A stretch of DNA of 64,000 bases from Brachypodium distachyon (taxonomy: Eukaryota > Streptophyta > Magnoliopsida > Poales > Poaceae). Numbering within the stretch: the first letter of the stretch is position 1; every line of letters begins with the position of its first letter. The stretch lies in the NCBI RefSeq assembly GCF_000005505.3, contig NC_016134.3, positions 11,328,624-11,392,623 of the forward strand, written 5' to 3'. Below the pieces are notes generated by a model, which saw only the letters and a list, made by a program, of their open reading frames with translations, had not been told where the DNA came from and searched no databases. Position numbers and translations under genes: made by a program. Below, one piece after another: positions 1-12,400 of the stretch.

Positions 1-840
1 GGCCGCCCGGAGGCAGAGATGGAGGGGAACAACGGGGAGCCGGAAGCAGTAGGTGGCAGGTGCTCCCCACGGCCAAGGATTGGGGTCCCAAGGCAGCACA
101 ACACGGAGAGGCACACCAGCAGAAGAACGCGGAGGTCCACCGGGCTAACGCCGCCGGCAACCGCGAGGCGAAGGGGCAGCAGGAGGAAGCAGTGGGTGGC
201 AGCGGAGCCCCTCCCGATTCAGACCTTGCAGAGGCCGTATCCCTCGACTAGACCGCAGGATCCGGCCGGGGGGCGCCTCGGTCTAGCCAGGAGAGGCTTG
301 GGGAGGGTGGGGAAGAGTTGAGCATGCGGTGGAGCCGTGGAGGATCTTGGGGAGGCGCACGGGAGGAGGACGGCCTAGCTTTGGCGACCGACTACACCAC
401 ACGAGGCCGACGGCATGTTGGGAGCCCGAAGGCGCACGGATCCGGCACGGCAGTCGCCGGATCTGGAGGACCTGGTCGGCGGGGCACGCTGCAGCGAGCC
501 GGATCCGGCCGGGACAGGGGAGCAGCCGTCGCAGCAGGGGCTGAGCGGGCGGAGGAGCATGGGGGTGCGCGTGAGGACGACGGAGAGCAGCAGGGAGTCC
601 ACACAGCGCAGCTCGGAGACCGAGGGCGGCGCTGACCAGAAGCGAACCAGGCAAGCACGGCTGGGCTGCGCGGGCGTGGGATGGATGGCCTGGCCACGGA
701 AAAAGCCTCGCCGCCACCTTCACTGGCGGCAGCGGCGAGGGAGGAGTGGCGGTGGGAGGGTGGCGGTGGCTCGGCTAGGGTTTCGCCCCTGAGTCGCCAG
801 AGAGAGGCGACGCGGGGGCGAGCTGAGTGATTTAATTTCA
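1..840. other. GC-rich sequence without a recognised gene
   Basis: This stretch is strongly GC-rich and opens overlapping reading frames on both strands. Their translations are low-complexity Arg/Gly/Pro/Ser and I recognise no domain. GC-richness alone keeps frames open here, so I do not call a CDS. It could be the first-exon region of a gene extending left of the window, or part of a transposon. The base composition changes abruptly to AT-rich near position 830. Confidence 0.5.
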
Positions 841-2286
841 ACCCAATCTATCAGAAAGACATCACGCTGAAGTTGTAATGGTGAAATGTTTTGTAGTAAC
901 ATTCCACGTTAAAACATTGGTGGAGAAGTTCCTCAAAGTGGTACTCAAGATCCTTAAACAAAAGCAGCGCCATTGTTAGTTGACAGCCTACATAATTGTG
1001 GGGAAAAAACACTTCTTCCATGCAGATTAAACAAATAAAATATACAAAGTTACACATACCTTGAGATTGGTGCTTATTTCAGCGTAATTTCTGAAAGCCA
1101 CCATGGCCTCTTCAGTCAGCCACTTTTCGAATTTTGGATAATATCATTGTCAGAAACTTCGCACCTGTATTCACAACCAGTTAAATGCATTTTGTCATTT
1201 TTCCAATCAAGTACAAACCTACAAGGTACACGAAATAGAAACCAGAATATTATGATACCATGTTCAACAATACATAAGCCTTTGGCACCTACACATGTTA
1301 AAAACTACCCAGTGCATCAAAAATAGAGTAAATGAACTAGATACAGATGTGGTGCAAAGTGGCTAACACCAATAGGTACTTTTATGCACCGTTTGTTTCA
1401 CAGGATTCCTACGGGAATTTCACACGACCACTGTTCCTGGTGCAAAGTGGCTAACACCAATAGGTACTTTTATGCACCGTTTGTTTCACAGGATTCCTAC
1501 GGGAATTTCACACGACCACTGTTCCTATGAAATATTGCCCTTTGCTAGTGTTTGGAGAGAGAAAACACGCACATTATTCCATAGGAAAGCTTCCTTCACA
1601 GTGCCAATTCCACAGGGTTGAAAACATCAAACGGCAAGCAGGGGCATTCCTGGGTTGAGCCAACGGGTTCATTTTTTGGATTAAAAAGCAACTCGTAATG
1701 TGCAGCAGAATAAGGTTCATATTTTTCTATGTTCAGATACTAAACATATTCACACAACACTAAATATATCACACAGTTGTTAAAATAAATTGAAATTTCC
1801 ATCCTGTGCATGATCATGCAAGCTAAATTCCTGATAAAATGTAAAAGAAATCATTCTTGTCCACTCTCAATTCTACAGAATGTATCTTTACACTTCTAAA
1901 GATCCGAGTTCATGGTCATCCGTTCACCTACGGAGACTACCCCTAGCTTGATAGACAATCACTTGATTGTCACCCATTCAATGTGATATCTATATGTATC
2001 AACATTTTTTGGTTTGTAGTTGATTGGTTTGACATATACTTTTAAGATGATTGTTTTCGAAGATAAATATTTTGAGAGAATTCTTACTTAGCATAAAATT
2101 AGAAAATATGTGCATATAAATAATATTTAAAACAACTCATGTATATGTAATACATGACTTTTATTTCGTAGCAACACACGTACATTTAGCTAGTATGCAT
2201 AGAGAAACCAGCGCCAAAATATCATCAGCAGAAGATGGATACACAATGAGAAGATGCAATTAAAAATGAGACAATTGAAAACTTAC
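841..2286. other. AT-rich non-coding sequence with one possible exon
   Basis: Mostly AT-rich and non-coding. Around 1069-1140 on the minus strand a short open stretch reads KWLTEEAMVAFRNY and ends in a good donor (AAG|GTATGT). It could be a further exon of the acidic gene to the right, but no convincing acceptor is visible, so it is not modelled. The 1550-1680 part resembles repeat DNA of grass intergenic regions. The 88-bp tandem duplication is listed separately. Confidence 0.4.
1351..1526. repeat. perfect 88-bp tandem duplication
   Basis: Positions 1351-1438 and 1439-1526 are identical by direct reading. Both begin GGTGCAAAGTGG and end CCACTGTTCCT. The perfect identity points to a recent local duplication or to an assembly artefact. 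Confidence 0.95.
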
Positions 2287-4429
2287 CTTTGTTGAGTTTC
2301 TTTTAAATATAGCAAAGCCTGTTCCTAGCCCATTCAACGCCACGGGAAGTTTCTCGGGACTGAAGCCTCGCAAAGCCTGTTTTCTAGCACACTCGACAGC
2401 GCCAGGAAGATTCTCGATATGCACTTTAGCTGAACTTCTCTTCTTCCAAGCAGCTAGAGAGGCTTGCCGAGCAGCAAAAATCTAAGCGTGCCTTTCCTCG
2501 AGGCTCATGGACCTAAGCATCTGTATGTGCTCATCGAGTTTACACTGAAGCTCCTCCCTAAAGGAAAGCAAGCTCATATGGTTAAGGCAAGCAACAAGCC
2601 AGAGGCTAAAAGGCAATGTACAGTAAAAGGTTATGCTATGCAGAATGAAAAAATTAAAAATAGCATTGAGCTAGTATCTCAAACAAAACAAAAATACTGC
2701 AAATGAACAGCAACGCTACATGGTATAGTAGCACTTGATTAATAAATTAGATTGTCAGCAGTTTAATTCCGAATACTTAGATTTCCTAGTGCTACACCAC
2801 TCTATTGACACACGGTTATGCAGTTTTTTGTTCCAAATTCATGTATATACAGGTCGAAATTTAGTGCTGACGTTTCTTGCTATAATTTATTTAAGACTTA
2901 GCAAATTACAAACAACAAAATACAGCACAAGAATAAAAGAAAATAACATACGTGTCAGAATCTGATTCATCTTTGGGCTTCTCCTCCTCAATTTCTAGGC
3001 CAGACTCAGACTCAGACTCGCTGCTGGTAGATTCATAGACACATTCCTTGGAGCTACTGCAACAAATATCCACATGATCAGTTATTAATCTAAAGCTACC
3101 ATTTATCTGATGCAAATAATCTTTCTTCAACTATTTTTACAAAGTCAATGATGATCAACCAACAATGTGTATACCTTTCAGCTGAGTCAAATGCAGGAAA
3201 TGATTGATCCAGCATCAGTGCTTCAAACTCCCTGCTGCTCTCCTCTACGGCATACTCCTCAACCCTGAAGAAGCAAGCACGACAATATGCTCAGTAGTCA
3301 GTGAGTATATTATGCATGATAGGTATTGTAAGAACTAAGCAGGCATTCAATTTTGTCTACGAGAAGGGCGAAGTCTAATGTGAATGATAGTGAACACGCT
3401 GCGAACTGATGATGCGATGCAGATAGGCACACTTACGGTAGCTTGTCATGAGAAGGTCTCCTGGATCGCCTGGGGCGGTCTGCGTAGAGAACACTCTGGC
3501 GAACACGAGCTCCTGCAGGTGCAGATTCGAGTGACCTGCAAATGTTGAAAGATCTGAAGTTAGGTTGTACTAACAGCATTGTCTTTCCCAATGCTTATGC
3601 CGAGCATTTTTGTTGGGTTTCCGGGTCACTAGAAAGAAATGAAAGATCCAGGAACAGAGCATGACCAGGCATACATATACGTATTTGCTAATGTGTCATT
3701 GTTATTGCCGAGCACCCATCATTTATAAGAAAAACCAAAGAGTACATCATAACTGTGATCTGAGTCAAGTGTAGGAATGAAGTGATCAATTATGGTTGAC
3801 TCGAGAGTTATATATAGTACTGAAACTTTGTGGAGTAATTTAATTTTTTTGGCCTTTTCTCCTTTCTGAACATGCAAATTTATTGTGACACGCTGGTCTA
3901 TGACTTAATAGGATTGATAGAATACTCATATCAACAAGGTATACCTTTTTTTGACCGACGCGGAAGTTTCTCCCAGGAGCGCATGAGTGAGGACAAAGTA
4001 CGCTGGAAAGACATGTGTTGGTCTCTGGGGCCAGTCTTAAGCCTAGAGAGCTGTCAGGAGTGACGCTGGGGCGTTACATGGGTCGCTGATTTAGTACAAC
4101 TATTACAGACCGGAGAGATTACATATTATCTGGTTCACACTCATATTCTCTCTCTCGTATGTTTGCTTGATTTTCTTTTTACGCGATTGACCGATGCCCA
4201 AACGAGACGGTAGAACCGTACAAGCAAGGATACACATGCGCGCCGTCGAAATTAAAGAAGAAACGACAAGACAAGAGTAGATGGTGTTCAATTAATTAGT
4301 AACTTAATTACCTTGGTGATTTCTTGAGATTGGAGGCGGCATGGGCATGGCTGCTTCTGCTCGTCGAAGAAGAAAAAGAAGAGGAAGTTGGTAGTGTTTG
4401 GTCCTTGGCACGACGACGCTGCGTCCCAT
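2287..4429 (-). pseudogene. acidic Ser/Glu-rich protein gene with in-frame TAG
   Basis: Five minus-strand exons join in one frame: 4429-4312, 3512-3437, 3264-3175, 3056-2952 and 2557-2287, all with GT-AG junctions and matching phases. Exon 2 uses the acceptor at 3513; a second acceptor at 3536 would change frame. The predicted protein starts MGRSVVVPRTKH, has an Arg-rich patch (RPRRSRRPSHDK), then an acidic run (ESTSSESESESGLEIEEE) and a short helical stretch (EELQCKLDEHIQMLRSM). A TAG at 2484-2482 stops it at 154 aa, yet the same exon stays open for 65 more codons and ends in a good donor. That pattern suggests a nonsense mutation in a longer gene rather than the native stop. No family was recognised. 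Alternatives are a genuine short protein with an intron-bearing 3' UTR, or a sequencing error. The antisense LINE start lies only about 400 bp from its 5' end. Confidence 0.5.
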
Positions 4430-4814
4430 GGATGGGATCGATCAATCACCCGGCGGTTAATAATAATCTAATTAATTAGCGGTTGATCGAATTAATCGGC
4501 GTGGGCATTGATGTCGGCTGCTACTACGAGGAACTACGTCTTCTTCTAAGAGGAAGTCGGTGGCTACGACGAGGAAGTCGGCGCAGATTCGACCTGGACG
4601 CGGGGTTCCGATTTGCAACGGAAACCGATCGATCCGATTTCAAAGCAAACAGGGTTTTGGGCTCGGCCCGAGCCGAGTCAGCCAGCCTGCTTGTCCCTTC
4701 GGGCCCAGCCCAGGCTCCACTCGGGCCGGCTCAGCGAGCTGATCTGTGGCTCGGGCCGAATAAATCGAGCAGGCCGTGCCCTCCAAGGTCCTGGCCGGTA
4801 TCCATGCTCCCTGC

Positions 4815-6116
4815 TCCAGCGTGAGGTCGGTGGATTCCCTTGCTCCTACCTGGGTTTGCCATTGGGCATTCGGAAGGCCACGGCCAACCAACTGAGCTCC
4901 GTGGTGGACAAGGTAGCTTCGTGGAAAGCGCCTCTACTCTCTAAAGGGGGTCGCTTGGTGCTTGTGAAGTCCACTCTGACTTCCTTGCCAGTCTACTCAA
5001 TGATGTCGTTTGACCTTCCGGCGAAGACCTTGAAAAGGATTGAGAAATTTTGTCACGGCTTCTTGTGGAGAGGCCGCAAGGAGGTGCATTGGGGTCATTG
5101 CCTTGTGGTGTGCGATAAAGCCTGTTCGCCAAAGGCATTGGGAGGACTCGGCATTCCTAACCTTGGCCTCCTCAACACGGTGCTCAGGGCTCGCTGGCTG
5201 TGGCTTGCAAAGGTGGATGATTCCAAACCATGGATGGATTTTGCGATCCAGACGAAGGCCAACGTTACAGAAATCTTCGAGGCTGCGACGTCCTCTAGGA
5301 TTGGCGACGGACGGGGCACCCTCTTCTGGACGGATCGCTGGCTTGACGGTTACAGGATCCGGGATCGTTTCCCCTGCCTGGTGGCTGCTGTCCGACCATG
5401 GATGGCCAAGACGCGGACGATCCGCGAGGGTTTGCATGGTGACTGGCTTTTGGACGTGGGGCCTAATCTTGGGGATGTTGCCATCGGCAAGTTTTTTGCT
5501 CTCTGGACCAGGCTCCATGGCTTCCAACTTGATGAGGGTAGGGAAGACTCACTGGTGTGGAACTAGTCGTCAAGTGGCGCTTACTCGGCCGGCTCTGCGT
5601 ATCGGAACCTGTTTGCCGGCCACATCGCTAACTCGTTGGCGGCTCAAGTTTGGAGGACTAGGGTGCCGGGCAAGCGCAAGTTCTTTGCTTGGTTGGCGGC
5701 GAAGGACAGGTGTTGGACGGTGGATCGTTTGCCGAGGCGGGGGCTCCCTCACCCCCCTCACTGCCCGTTGTGCGCTCAAGAGCCGGAGACCCTCTCTCAT
5801 CTCTTATTGGGGTGTGTGGTGGCTCGGCAGGTCTGGGAGTGCGTCTTTCTGGCTTGGAACTGTTAGGCTGGAGGCCGGCCGCTGATGCTGATTTACGTTC
5901 ATGGTGGGCGCGCATCAATGGCCCGAGAGGGGTGATCAAGAGCTACCGGACGGCGATCACCCTGGTGATGTGGAGCATTTGATGCCATAGGAATGATGTG
6001 GTCTTCAATGGTCAATCGCCATTGGTTCGGAGATTGCTCCTTTGTATCCGCGATGAGACTTCTCGCTGGGAGAGCGCCGGGCTCCTGGGGAGTGGTCCGT
6101 CGTTTGTGGCCGCTTT
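4815..6116 (+). pseudogene. LINE ORF2 C-terminal fragment (zf-RVT region)
   Basis: The translation shows motifs typical of plant LINE ORF2 downstream of the reverse-transcriptase core: FPCSYLGLPLG, then a stretch through SMMSFDLPAKTL, FLWRG, GGLGIPNL, and the zf-RVT block (WRTRVPGKRKFFAWLA, CPLCAQEPETLSHLLLGC). The catalytic YADD part is missing. The frame is broken by TAG at 5564-5566, by a frameshift near 5865, and by TGA at 5980-5982 where the family has Trp (WSI-stop-CHRND). The final codons lie beyond the solo LTR at 7837-7864. It is not functional. Confidence 0.85.
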
Positions 6117-7831
6117 TGTTAGGTTCGTTGCATAGGAAACAAAAAAAATTCCTACGAGAAGTGCGGAAGAAAACCCAAGAATATATATACTAGATGTATG
6201 TAACGAGAGGGATCATGAACACCATACCCTCGTAGACCGCTAAGCGTTACGATCACGAAATCGTTGTTGGTGTAGTGGAACTTTCAATGAGATCAATCTC
6301 AGTGCCGAACGGACAGCACCTCCTTGGTATCCACACGTTCAGCTTCACGTTGTCTCCTCCTTCCTCGATCCAGCAAGCGAGAGGGAGAGGTAGACGAGAT
6401 CCCGGCAGCACGACGGCGTGGTGACTATGGTGAATATTCTCACGGGCAGGGCTACGCCGTGCGCGTGAGAAGATGAGGAGAGGAGGGCTCAGGGGAGAGA
6501 GATCCAACTGAAAGCTTGGGGTGTCTCTCTCCCTTGCCCCCCCTTCTATTTATATAGGGGTAGAGGAGGCGTGGCCGGCCAGGACTATCCCGTGGCCAGG
6601 ACTCTCCGGCGGCCAGGACTCTCATGCGGCCAGGACTCTCCCGCGGCCAGGACTCTCCTCCTGGCCGCATGGGCCCTGTGGGCTAGCCCCTCGGCCCATT
6701 AAGGCCAGGGTGCTCCCTCACAGGCCCATTTAGCCCAGGGATAGGTGGGCCTCCAGGTGGAACCCTCCAGATCCCTCCGGAACCTTTTAGAAGCTTCCCG
6801 GTCAAAACCGGGAAATATTCCAAACTTTCCAGAACCCTGAAAACAACTTTCCATATATAAATCTTTATCTCCGGAACATTCCGGAGCTCCTCGTTGCGTC
6901 TAGGATCCCATCCAAGACTCCGAATCATAATTTGATATCATCATCATTTATCTCATCTAACCCAAGCAACATGAAACGTTAAGTGTGTGACCCTACGGGT
7001 TCGAGAACATGTGGACATGATCAAATATCAATAACCAATAGCGGGACCTGGATGTCCATAATAGTTCCCACATATTCCACGAAGATCTCATCGGTTGAAC
7101 CACTATGTCGAGGATTCAATTAATCCAGTATCCAATTCTCTTTGTCTCGCGATATATTACTTGCCCGAGATTTGATCGTCGGTATCGCCATACCTAGTTT
7201 AATCTCGTTACCGGCAAGTTCTCTTTACTCGTTCCGTAATATAATACCCCCGCAACTAAACACATTAGTCGCATGCTTGCAAGCTCATTAGGATGTTATA
7301 TTACCGAGAGGGCCCAGAGATATCTCTCCGTCACAAGGAGTGACAAATCCCAGTCTTGATCCATACAACCCAACAAGCACCTTCTGGGATACCTGAAAAA
7401 CACCTTTATGATCACCCAGTTACGAGATGACGGTTGATGCCCACAAAGTATTCTTCCGGTACTAGGGAGTGGCATGATCTCATGGTCTAAAGAAATAATA
7501 CTTGACATAATAAAACATAAGCAACTTAAACTTAAGTGACACGATCAAAAGCTATGTTTAGGTTTGGGTCTGTCCATCACATCATTCTCCTAATGATATG
7601 ATCTCGTTATTAAATGACAACACATGTCTATGGTTAGGAAACCTTAACCATTTTTAATCAACGAGCTAATCTAGTAGAGGCGTATTAGGGACACGGTATT
7701 TGTTTATTTATCCACACATGTATTTGAGTTTCCAATCAATACAATTATAGCATGGGCAATAAACATTTATTAAGAACAATGAAATATGATAATAACAAAT
7801 TTATTATTGCCTCTAGGGCATATTTCCAACA
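6117..7831 (-). mobile_element. solo LTR, Ty1/copia BARE-1/Angela/WIS type
   Basis: Read on the minus strand this starts TGTTGGAAATATGCCC, the hallmark terminus of BARE-1/Angela LTRs, and ends in CA. Its length of 1,715 bp fits the family (about 1.7-1.8 kb). The 5 bp on each side are identical (GCTTT at 6112-6116 and 7832-7836), which proves the boundaries and shows insertion into the LINE. No internal domain or second LTR is present, so this is a solo LTR left by LTR-LTR recombination. A TATA box in element orientation (CTATATAAATAG) lies at 6557-6546. Confidence 0.93.
6577..6661. repeat. 17-bp minisatellite inside the solo LTR
   Basis: About five imperfect copies of a GGCCAGGACTCTCC-type unit at roughly 17-bp spacing (starts near 6577, 6594, 6611, 6628 and 6645). 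In element orientation it lies just downstream of the LTR TATA box, so it would fall in or next to the transcript start region. Confidence 0.85.
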
Positions 7832-7988
7832 GCTTTGACGAGTAGGTTGCTAGTCGTCACTTAGTCTTTTTAGCGTTTTTGGCCACTAAGTGGTGTTGTA
7901 ACTGCTAACGGTGTTGTAACTGGCCTCTGGCCTTCTCCTTCTTATATTGATGATGCACCCGCTGAGTTGCATTTTTGAAGAAAAAAAG

Positions 7989-9300
7989 ATGAAGAAGAAG
8001 AACTCGGACGACGACCGGTCATTGACACCCTATTTTGCTCAAGTTAGAGAATTCCATGGAAGAAAAATTTATACCTGTTTCAAACTATCTCCAAATGATG
8101 ATGGTATGTGCCTTCTTTCCTTCTATCGTTCAGGTCAAAGTACTTGATTGTGCTAGGTTTTATTTGCTACAACATATTATGGTTTTGAGATAGTGTACCT
8201 TTGTTCAGGTCACTGCTACGCATGCACGAACCAAGGAGTGCATGCGCTCAAGCACCCTATCGTACCAATCATGTACGTGGGTGGTGGTGCCTTCACATCA
8301 TGCCCCTTCACTTATTTTAGTGATGACTCTGATCTCGAGTGATGCCGGTGCTTTGGTCGATAATCCGGTCTTAATGTTGTTCTATTTATGGTTAGGTTTT
8401 CTTATGTGCCTGTAGTGCAGAATCATCATTCTTATGGTGGACATGTAAAACGTGCATAATACAATCACCTTTGCATTAATTATGCCACTTGTAATGAACA
8501 GTGTTAATGGATGTCGATCATGCTTCAATGTATATATGATTATACTCAAAGGAGTCTGCTCATTGAAATGCCATAAAGCGCGAACCAACATCATAAGAAC
8601 GAGGAAGAAAAAGATATCGTGATGCGAGTCGGAGGGACAAGGCGTAGAAACACAAGAAAGCAAAATAGCACAAGATCACAACACAAGAACAACCTCCTAA
8701 GCAGGATTAATGGTCTTTTCCCTCTTGCAGTAGTCTTGTGTTGTCCAGGGAAATACATGTCCGGACAAAAAGCTCAGAAACCATATACTGTACTCCCGTA
8801 CAGTGGCGCACACGGTTAATTATACGATGCTCCATGCCTCCAAGAACATTATTCCTTCTCAACCCAAGACCCGCTGTAGACCTTGTTAGGGAGTCTTAAA
8901 CTCCATATTTAGTCCAGTGGCGATCAGAATTTGATACAGGTGGACTCCTTTGTATGTCACTTTGGGCATCTTGTTCCACATTCCACAAAAAGACTGGATT
9001 ATTCAACTCGCTAACTTCCACAGTGGTGATCAGAATACTGCCGTCCGTCCCTTGTTGCAGACTTGCAGTTGGTCTATTGAAGCCCAAGACCTTAAGGTGC
9101 AGCAAATACAGAACTAATTAAAAAATGCAATTGCTCAAAAGAGAATACAGTTGCAGCAAACAAAAAAACTAAAAAGGCAAAAACAAAACATAAAACTAGA
9201 AAATAACAAATTCAAAAAGTTGCCGAAACTTTGCAAAGCTGATTGAACTCCCGTGTTTTAGCAATTCTTTTTTTCCTTATTAACGATAAGTTGCCTCCTA
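7989..9300. other. spacer, no convincing gene
   Basis: Mixed AT-rich sequence. A minus-strand frame at 9105-8896 gives a fairly natural peptide (for example ILITTVEVSELNNPVFLWNVEQ, here split as ILITTVEVSE and LNNPVFLWNV) ending in a stop, and could be an isolated exon or gene relic. It has no recognised family and no confirmed splice partners. Nothing else looks coding. Confidence 0.4.
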
Positions 9301-9301
9301 A

Positions 9302-9465
9302 GGCTGGTCATAGTGGGGAGTAACATAAACTAGTAACATGCTTTATAGACTCATTGTATGTTGGGAAGTGTGATGTGATGGTAACATATGTAGATACCTC
9401 AACCCTCTCTCTCCTCATTAATAACATGAGATATCACCCAAATTACTTAGGTGGCATTTTAGTAA
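9302..9465. mobile_element. partial MITE-like repeat of the GGCTGGTCATAGTGGGGAG type
   Basis: The left end GGCTGGTCATAGTGGGGAG followed by AACATAAACTAGTAACATG is a terminus I know from abundant small DNA-transposon repeats in Triticeae intergenic DNA. The matching inverted right end is not seen, so the copy is truncated. Superfamily assignment is uncertain. Confidence 0.55.
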
Positions 9466-12400
9466 GCAAAGTTTTTTTTTTCGTCTCAACACTTTTAACT
9501 TTGCCTAGATGGGGCGCGCGTGCGGCGTGCCTCTATCCTAGCGCAGCGAGGCAGAGCATTTATGGCCTGCTCGAATTTGGGCCTCGCTAAAACAGAGAGA
9601 ATGGCACCTTGGTGGGCTAGTTCTGGGCTGGACCCCGGGCCGAATGTCAAACCTGGAGTAGATTACAGGTAAGATAATTTTGGACCCCGATCAAAAAATA
9701 AATAAATTCTCAGGACCCGGGCCGTGGGCCCTGGTTACCTTATCTCTGGCCATCATGCTTGTCCATGCTGCAAGTGCAAGCAACTGTTCCAGATGCCTTA
9801 CCCAAGGCTGCAAGCCATCCAAGCACCAAACCATAAGCAACCGGATCCTTCCTGACCTGAGAGAAGAAGCATGATGCAGCCTCCAGAAAAGGAATTAAAA
9901 AATAGTTAGCATCCAGAAAAAGGAAGAAAAAAGTTAGCCTCCAGAAATATAAGCTATATGATTCATCACACTTTATGATGCAATGCAGGGAAAGTCCTTG
10001 ACAAAATTTCTAAAGTTGCATGCACAGGCTCAGCTGTGCCGACCACATTGCCTCTTCACAACTAATCACCACGGTTCTGGAGAGTTCCAACAACTTCCAA
10101 GGCAGATGCCTTTTTGGACAAATTAAGAAAGGATTTAGTAGATCATGACCAGATGATGCAGGTTTTTTTTTGTTTTTAATCCTGATCCCTGATCCAGTTG
10201 TTGCATGGATCCCAAGGGCACATGCTGCAGATGTGGCCAGACAGTTTGATAATCTACTACATGCATACCACAGTTTACTACTCCGTACGTAGTAAATCTT
10301 GGTGGGGACAGCTAAATCAAACAGGCTGGCAACTGAAAGTGTGGAGTGTGCAGGAACATGCAGTTTTACTGAACAACAGTCAACAGATCACCACATTCCA
10401 AGTGAAAAAACAAATAATCAGGAAAATGGTTTTCTTTTTGAATTGTTCCTGGTGCACAATACTACAAAGTGTATAAAGTGCAGGCAGGTTTGTTTGGCTT
10501 TGACTCCAAGGCTGGAGCTACACACACCAGCCCAGACACTGTGACACACACAGGAACAGATGAAATTAATTCAGACTCCGGGCTGATCAAAACCTAGTGC
10601 AGCAGCCATGCATCCAGGGGTCCCTGTGCTTCTTGCTGCTCAGTCAGCCACACCACATGGGAGGATTCATACCTGTTGCAAGCGTGTCCCTTGTGTGTCT
10701 CTCCCTCCAATTAATCCTCCTTTTTTATTTTCACCACCTAGTATGTTCTTTTCACCCTCACAGTACAGTAGCAGTAACAGCAAGTAGCACCCTGTAATTA
10801 TTGCAACTTGATTAAATGTGGTACAGTTTGGGACGGTGATGGTACAACTACTGTTATTCTGTTTCAAGTACAACTGTGGAAGAAGATAATGTTGGAGTAG
10901 CCTCTCAAGACAGTATCCAAAGCATCACATCCACTTAGTAATTTCTTGCTAGCATTAATTAATATGTGATCATCTAAAGCATCACAAGGAAGCACATGAT
11001 GTTTCAGAGATTTTTCAGAGAACCTGACTTAACAAGAAATAACGTTTTTAGCTTAAAATCTGTACATAATTACGTATCTAGTGTCTTAAGAGATTCTAGA
11101 TTAAAATAGTAAGAGAATTCATCCAACTAATAGTGCCTACTTGCCTTATGGAATTCACTATTTTGAACTAACTAATAAATAATTTTATGCACTTGGTATC
11201 CAATGCAATGGGGAAGTTAGAATGATAAGATCAGTTGAAACCTTGGCATCACCTTCAATTTATACTTATCAATTAGTTGAACATAGTTTGGTCTATTTAG
11301 GTCAGTTGAAACTTGAAACCTTGGCCTTATTAGGTTAGGAGCAGGCACAACCTTCATATTATATTATATAGGTATCCACTAGGACGCAAACCACAACCTA
11401 ACTTTTACACAGGTGATGCAATCTAAATCTTTATCATTTTTTAATTAGTAGCAAGCACATTGTAAGGTGGGCAACAGCAGTTAAGCTAGCTAAACGTGGC
11501 AGCGATGCAAATTAAAAATATTTAATTGAAGATTCCTATTAAAAGATGAATGTTTTCAAGGGTATCTTTCAGAAGAGACGAGGAGAAGAATACAAGATGG
11601 ATAAGAGAGCTGTACCTCGGGATGTTATTACAAGAATCCAAGAAGCCATGAATAAGATTTTATATCCGACTCTGGATAAGTGCTCTGCAATGCACGACAT
11701 GACTTGCTACCAAATACCCAGGGATTTATCATATACCCATGCAATGGTGATCTAAGTTTGTGATTGCAGGAGAAGTTTGATTATGGTACCATTTTATTTT
11801 GGATTCTCCTAGATATGTGTTTTTTTTTTGCGATGGAGATAGGCGATTGGAGTTGAAGTGGTATTTACCAACCCTAACCACTAGCATAAGCATTGACTTG
11901 ACAAGATGACGTCCGGAACTCCCGACCATTGGAGCTTTTCTTGAATGAGAGAACTTTGAGGAGGAAGATTCTCTCATCAGTCTTATCATGCAAGCTGTGC
12001 TTCATTATGCCTTAGAAGTTAGATAAAAAGCTTATCAAATGTCATCTGATGTTGATGATGTTGTTGCTAGTACTAACGTAAGACAAGAGTCCATCTGGAA
12101 CATAGGAATTTTATTGAAAGGATCACCATTCACCAGTGTAATTCTGAAAAATTATCTCACTCCAGACAAGCTAAAGTAAACCTGACCATTGTTTATTCAT
12201 CTGTCAGTGGGCCATGTTCTTATAGACTTTCAGTTGCGATTTTGGGAGGAAGAACTCTGCAAAGTGCGGCCCGATTTTCATGGGTAAAGAAAAAAAGCTC
12301 TTCTCCCCTGTTTGCTAGTACTCCTACAATTTACTGAACTTTGGATCTCTTTGCAGTTCTGAGGGGTGTTTTCTGCAGTCAAATCCATGGGACCATCTAC

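Larger units (their letters stand above)
4808..7988 (+). mobile_element. 5'-truncated LINE (non-LTR retrotransposon), split by a solo LTR
   Basis: The left boundary is approximate. Coding similarity begins near 4815 inside the C-terminal part of a LINE ORF2 and runs to 6116, then resumes at 7837 after the inserted LTR. Removing the LTR and one copy of its 5-bp target duplication joins the ORF2 tail to a TAG at 7862-7864. A short 3' UTR follows and ends in an A-rich tract near 7980-7988. No 5' UTR, ORF1, endonuclease or YADD region remains, as expected of a copy truncated at the 5' end by incomplete reverse transcription. No clear target-site duplication was found around the LINE itself. Confidence 0.8.

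Noticed and set aside
19..841. Overlapping long frames of 100-150 codons on both strands
   Set aside because: GC-rich composition keeps all frames open; translations are low-complexity, with no domain and no splice partners.
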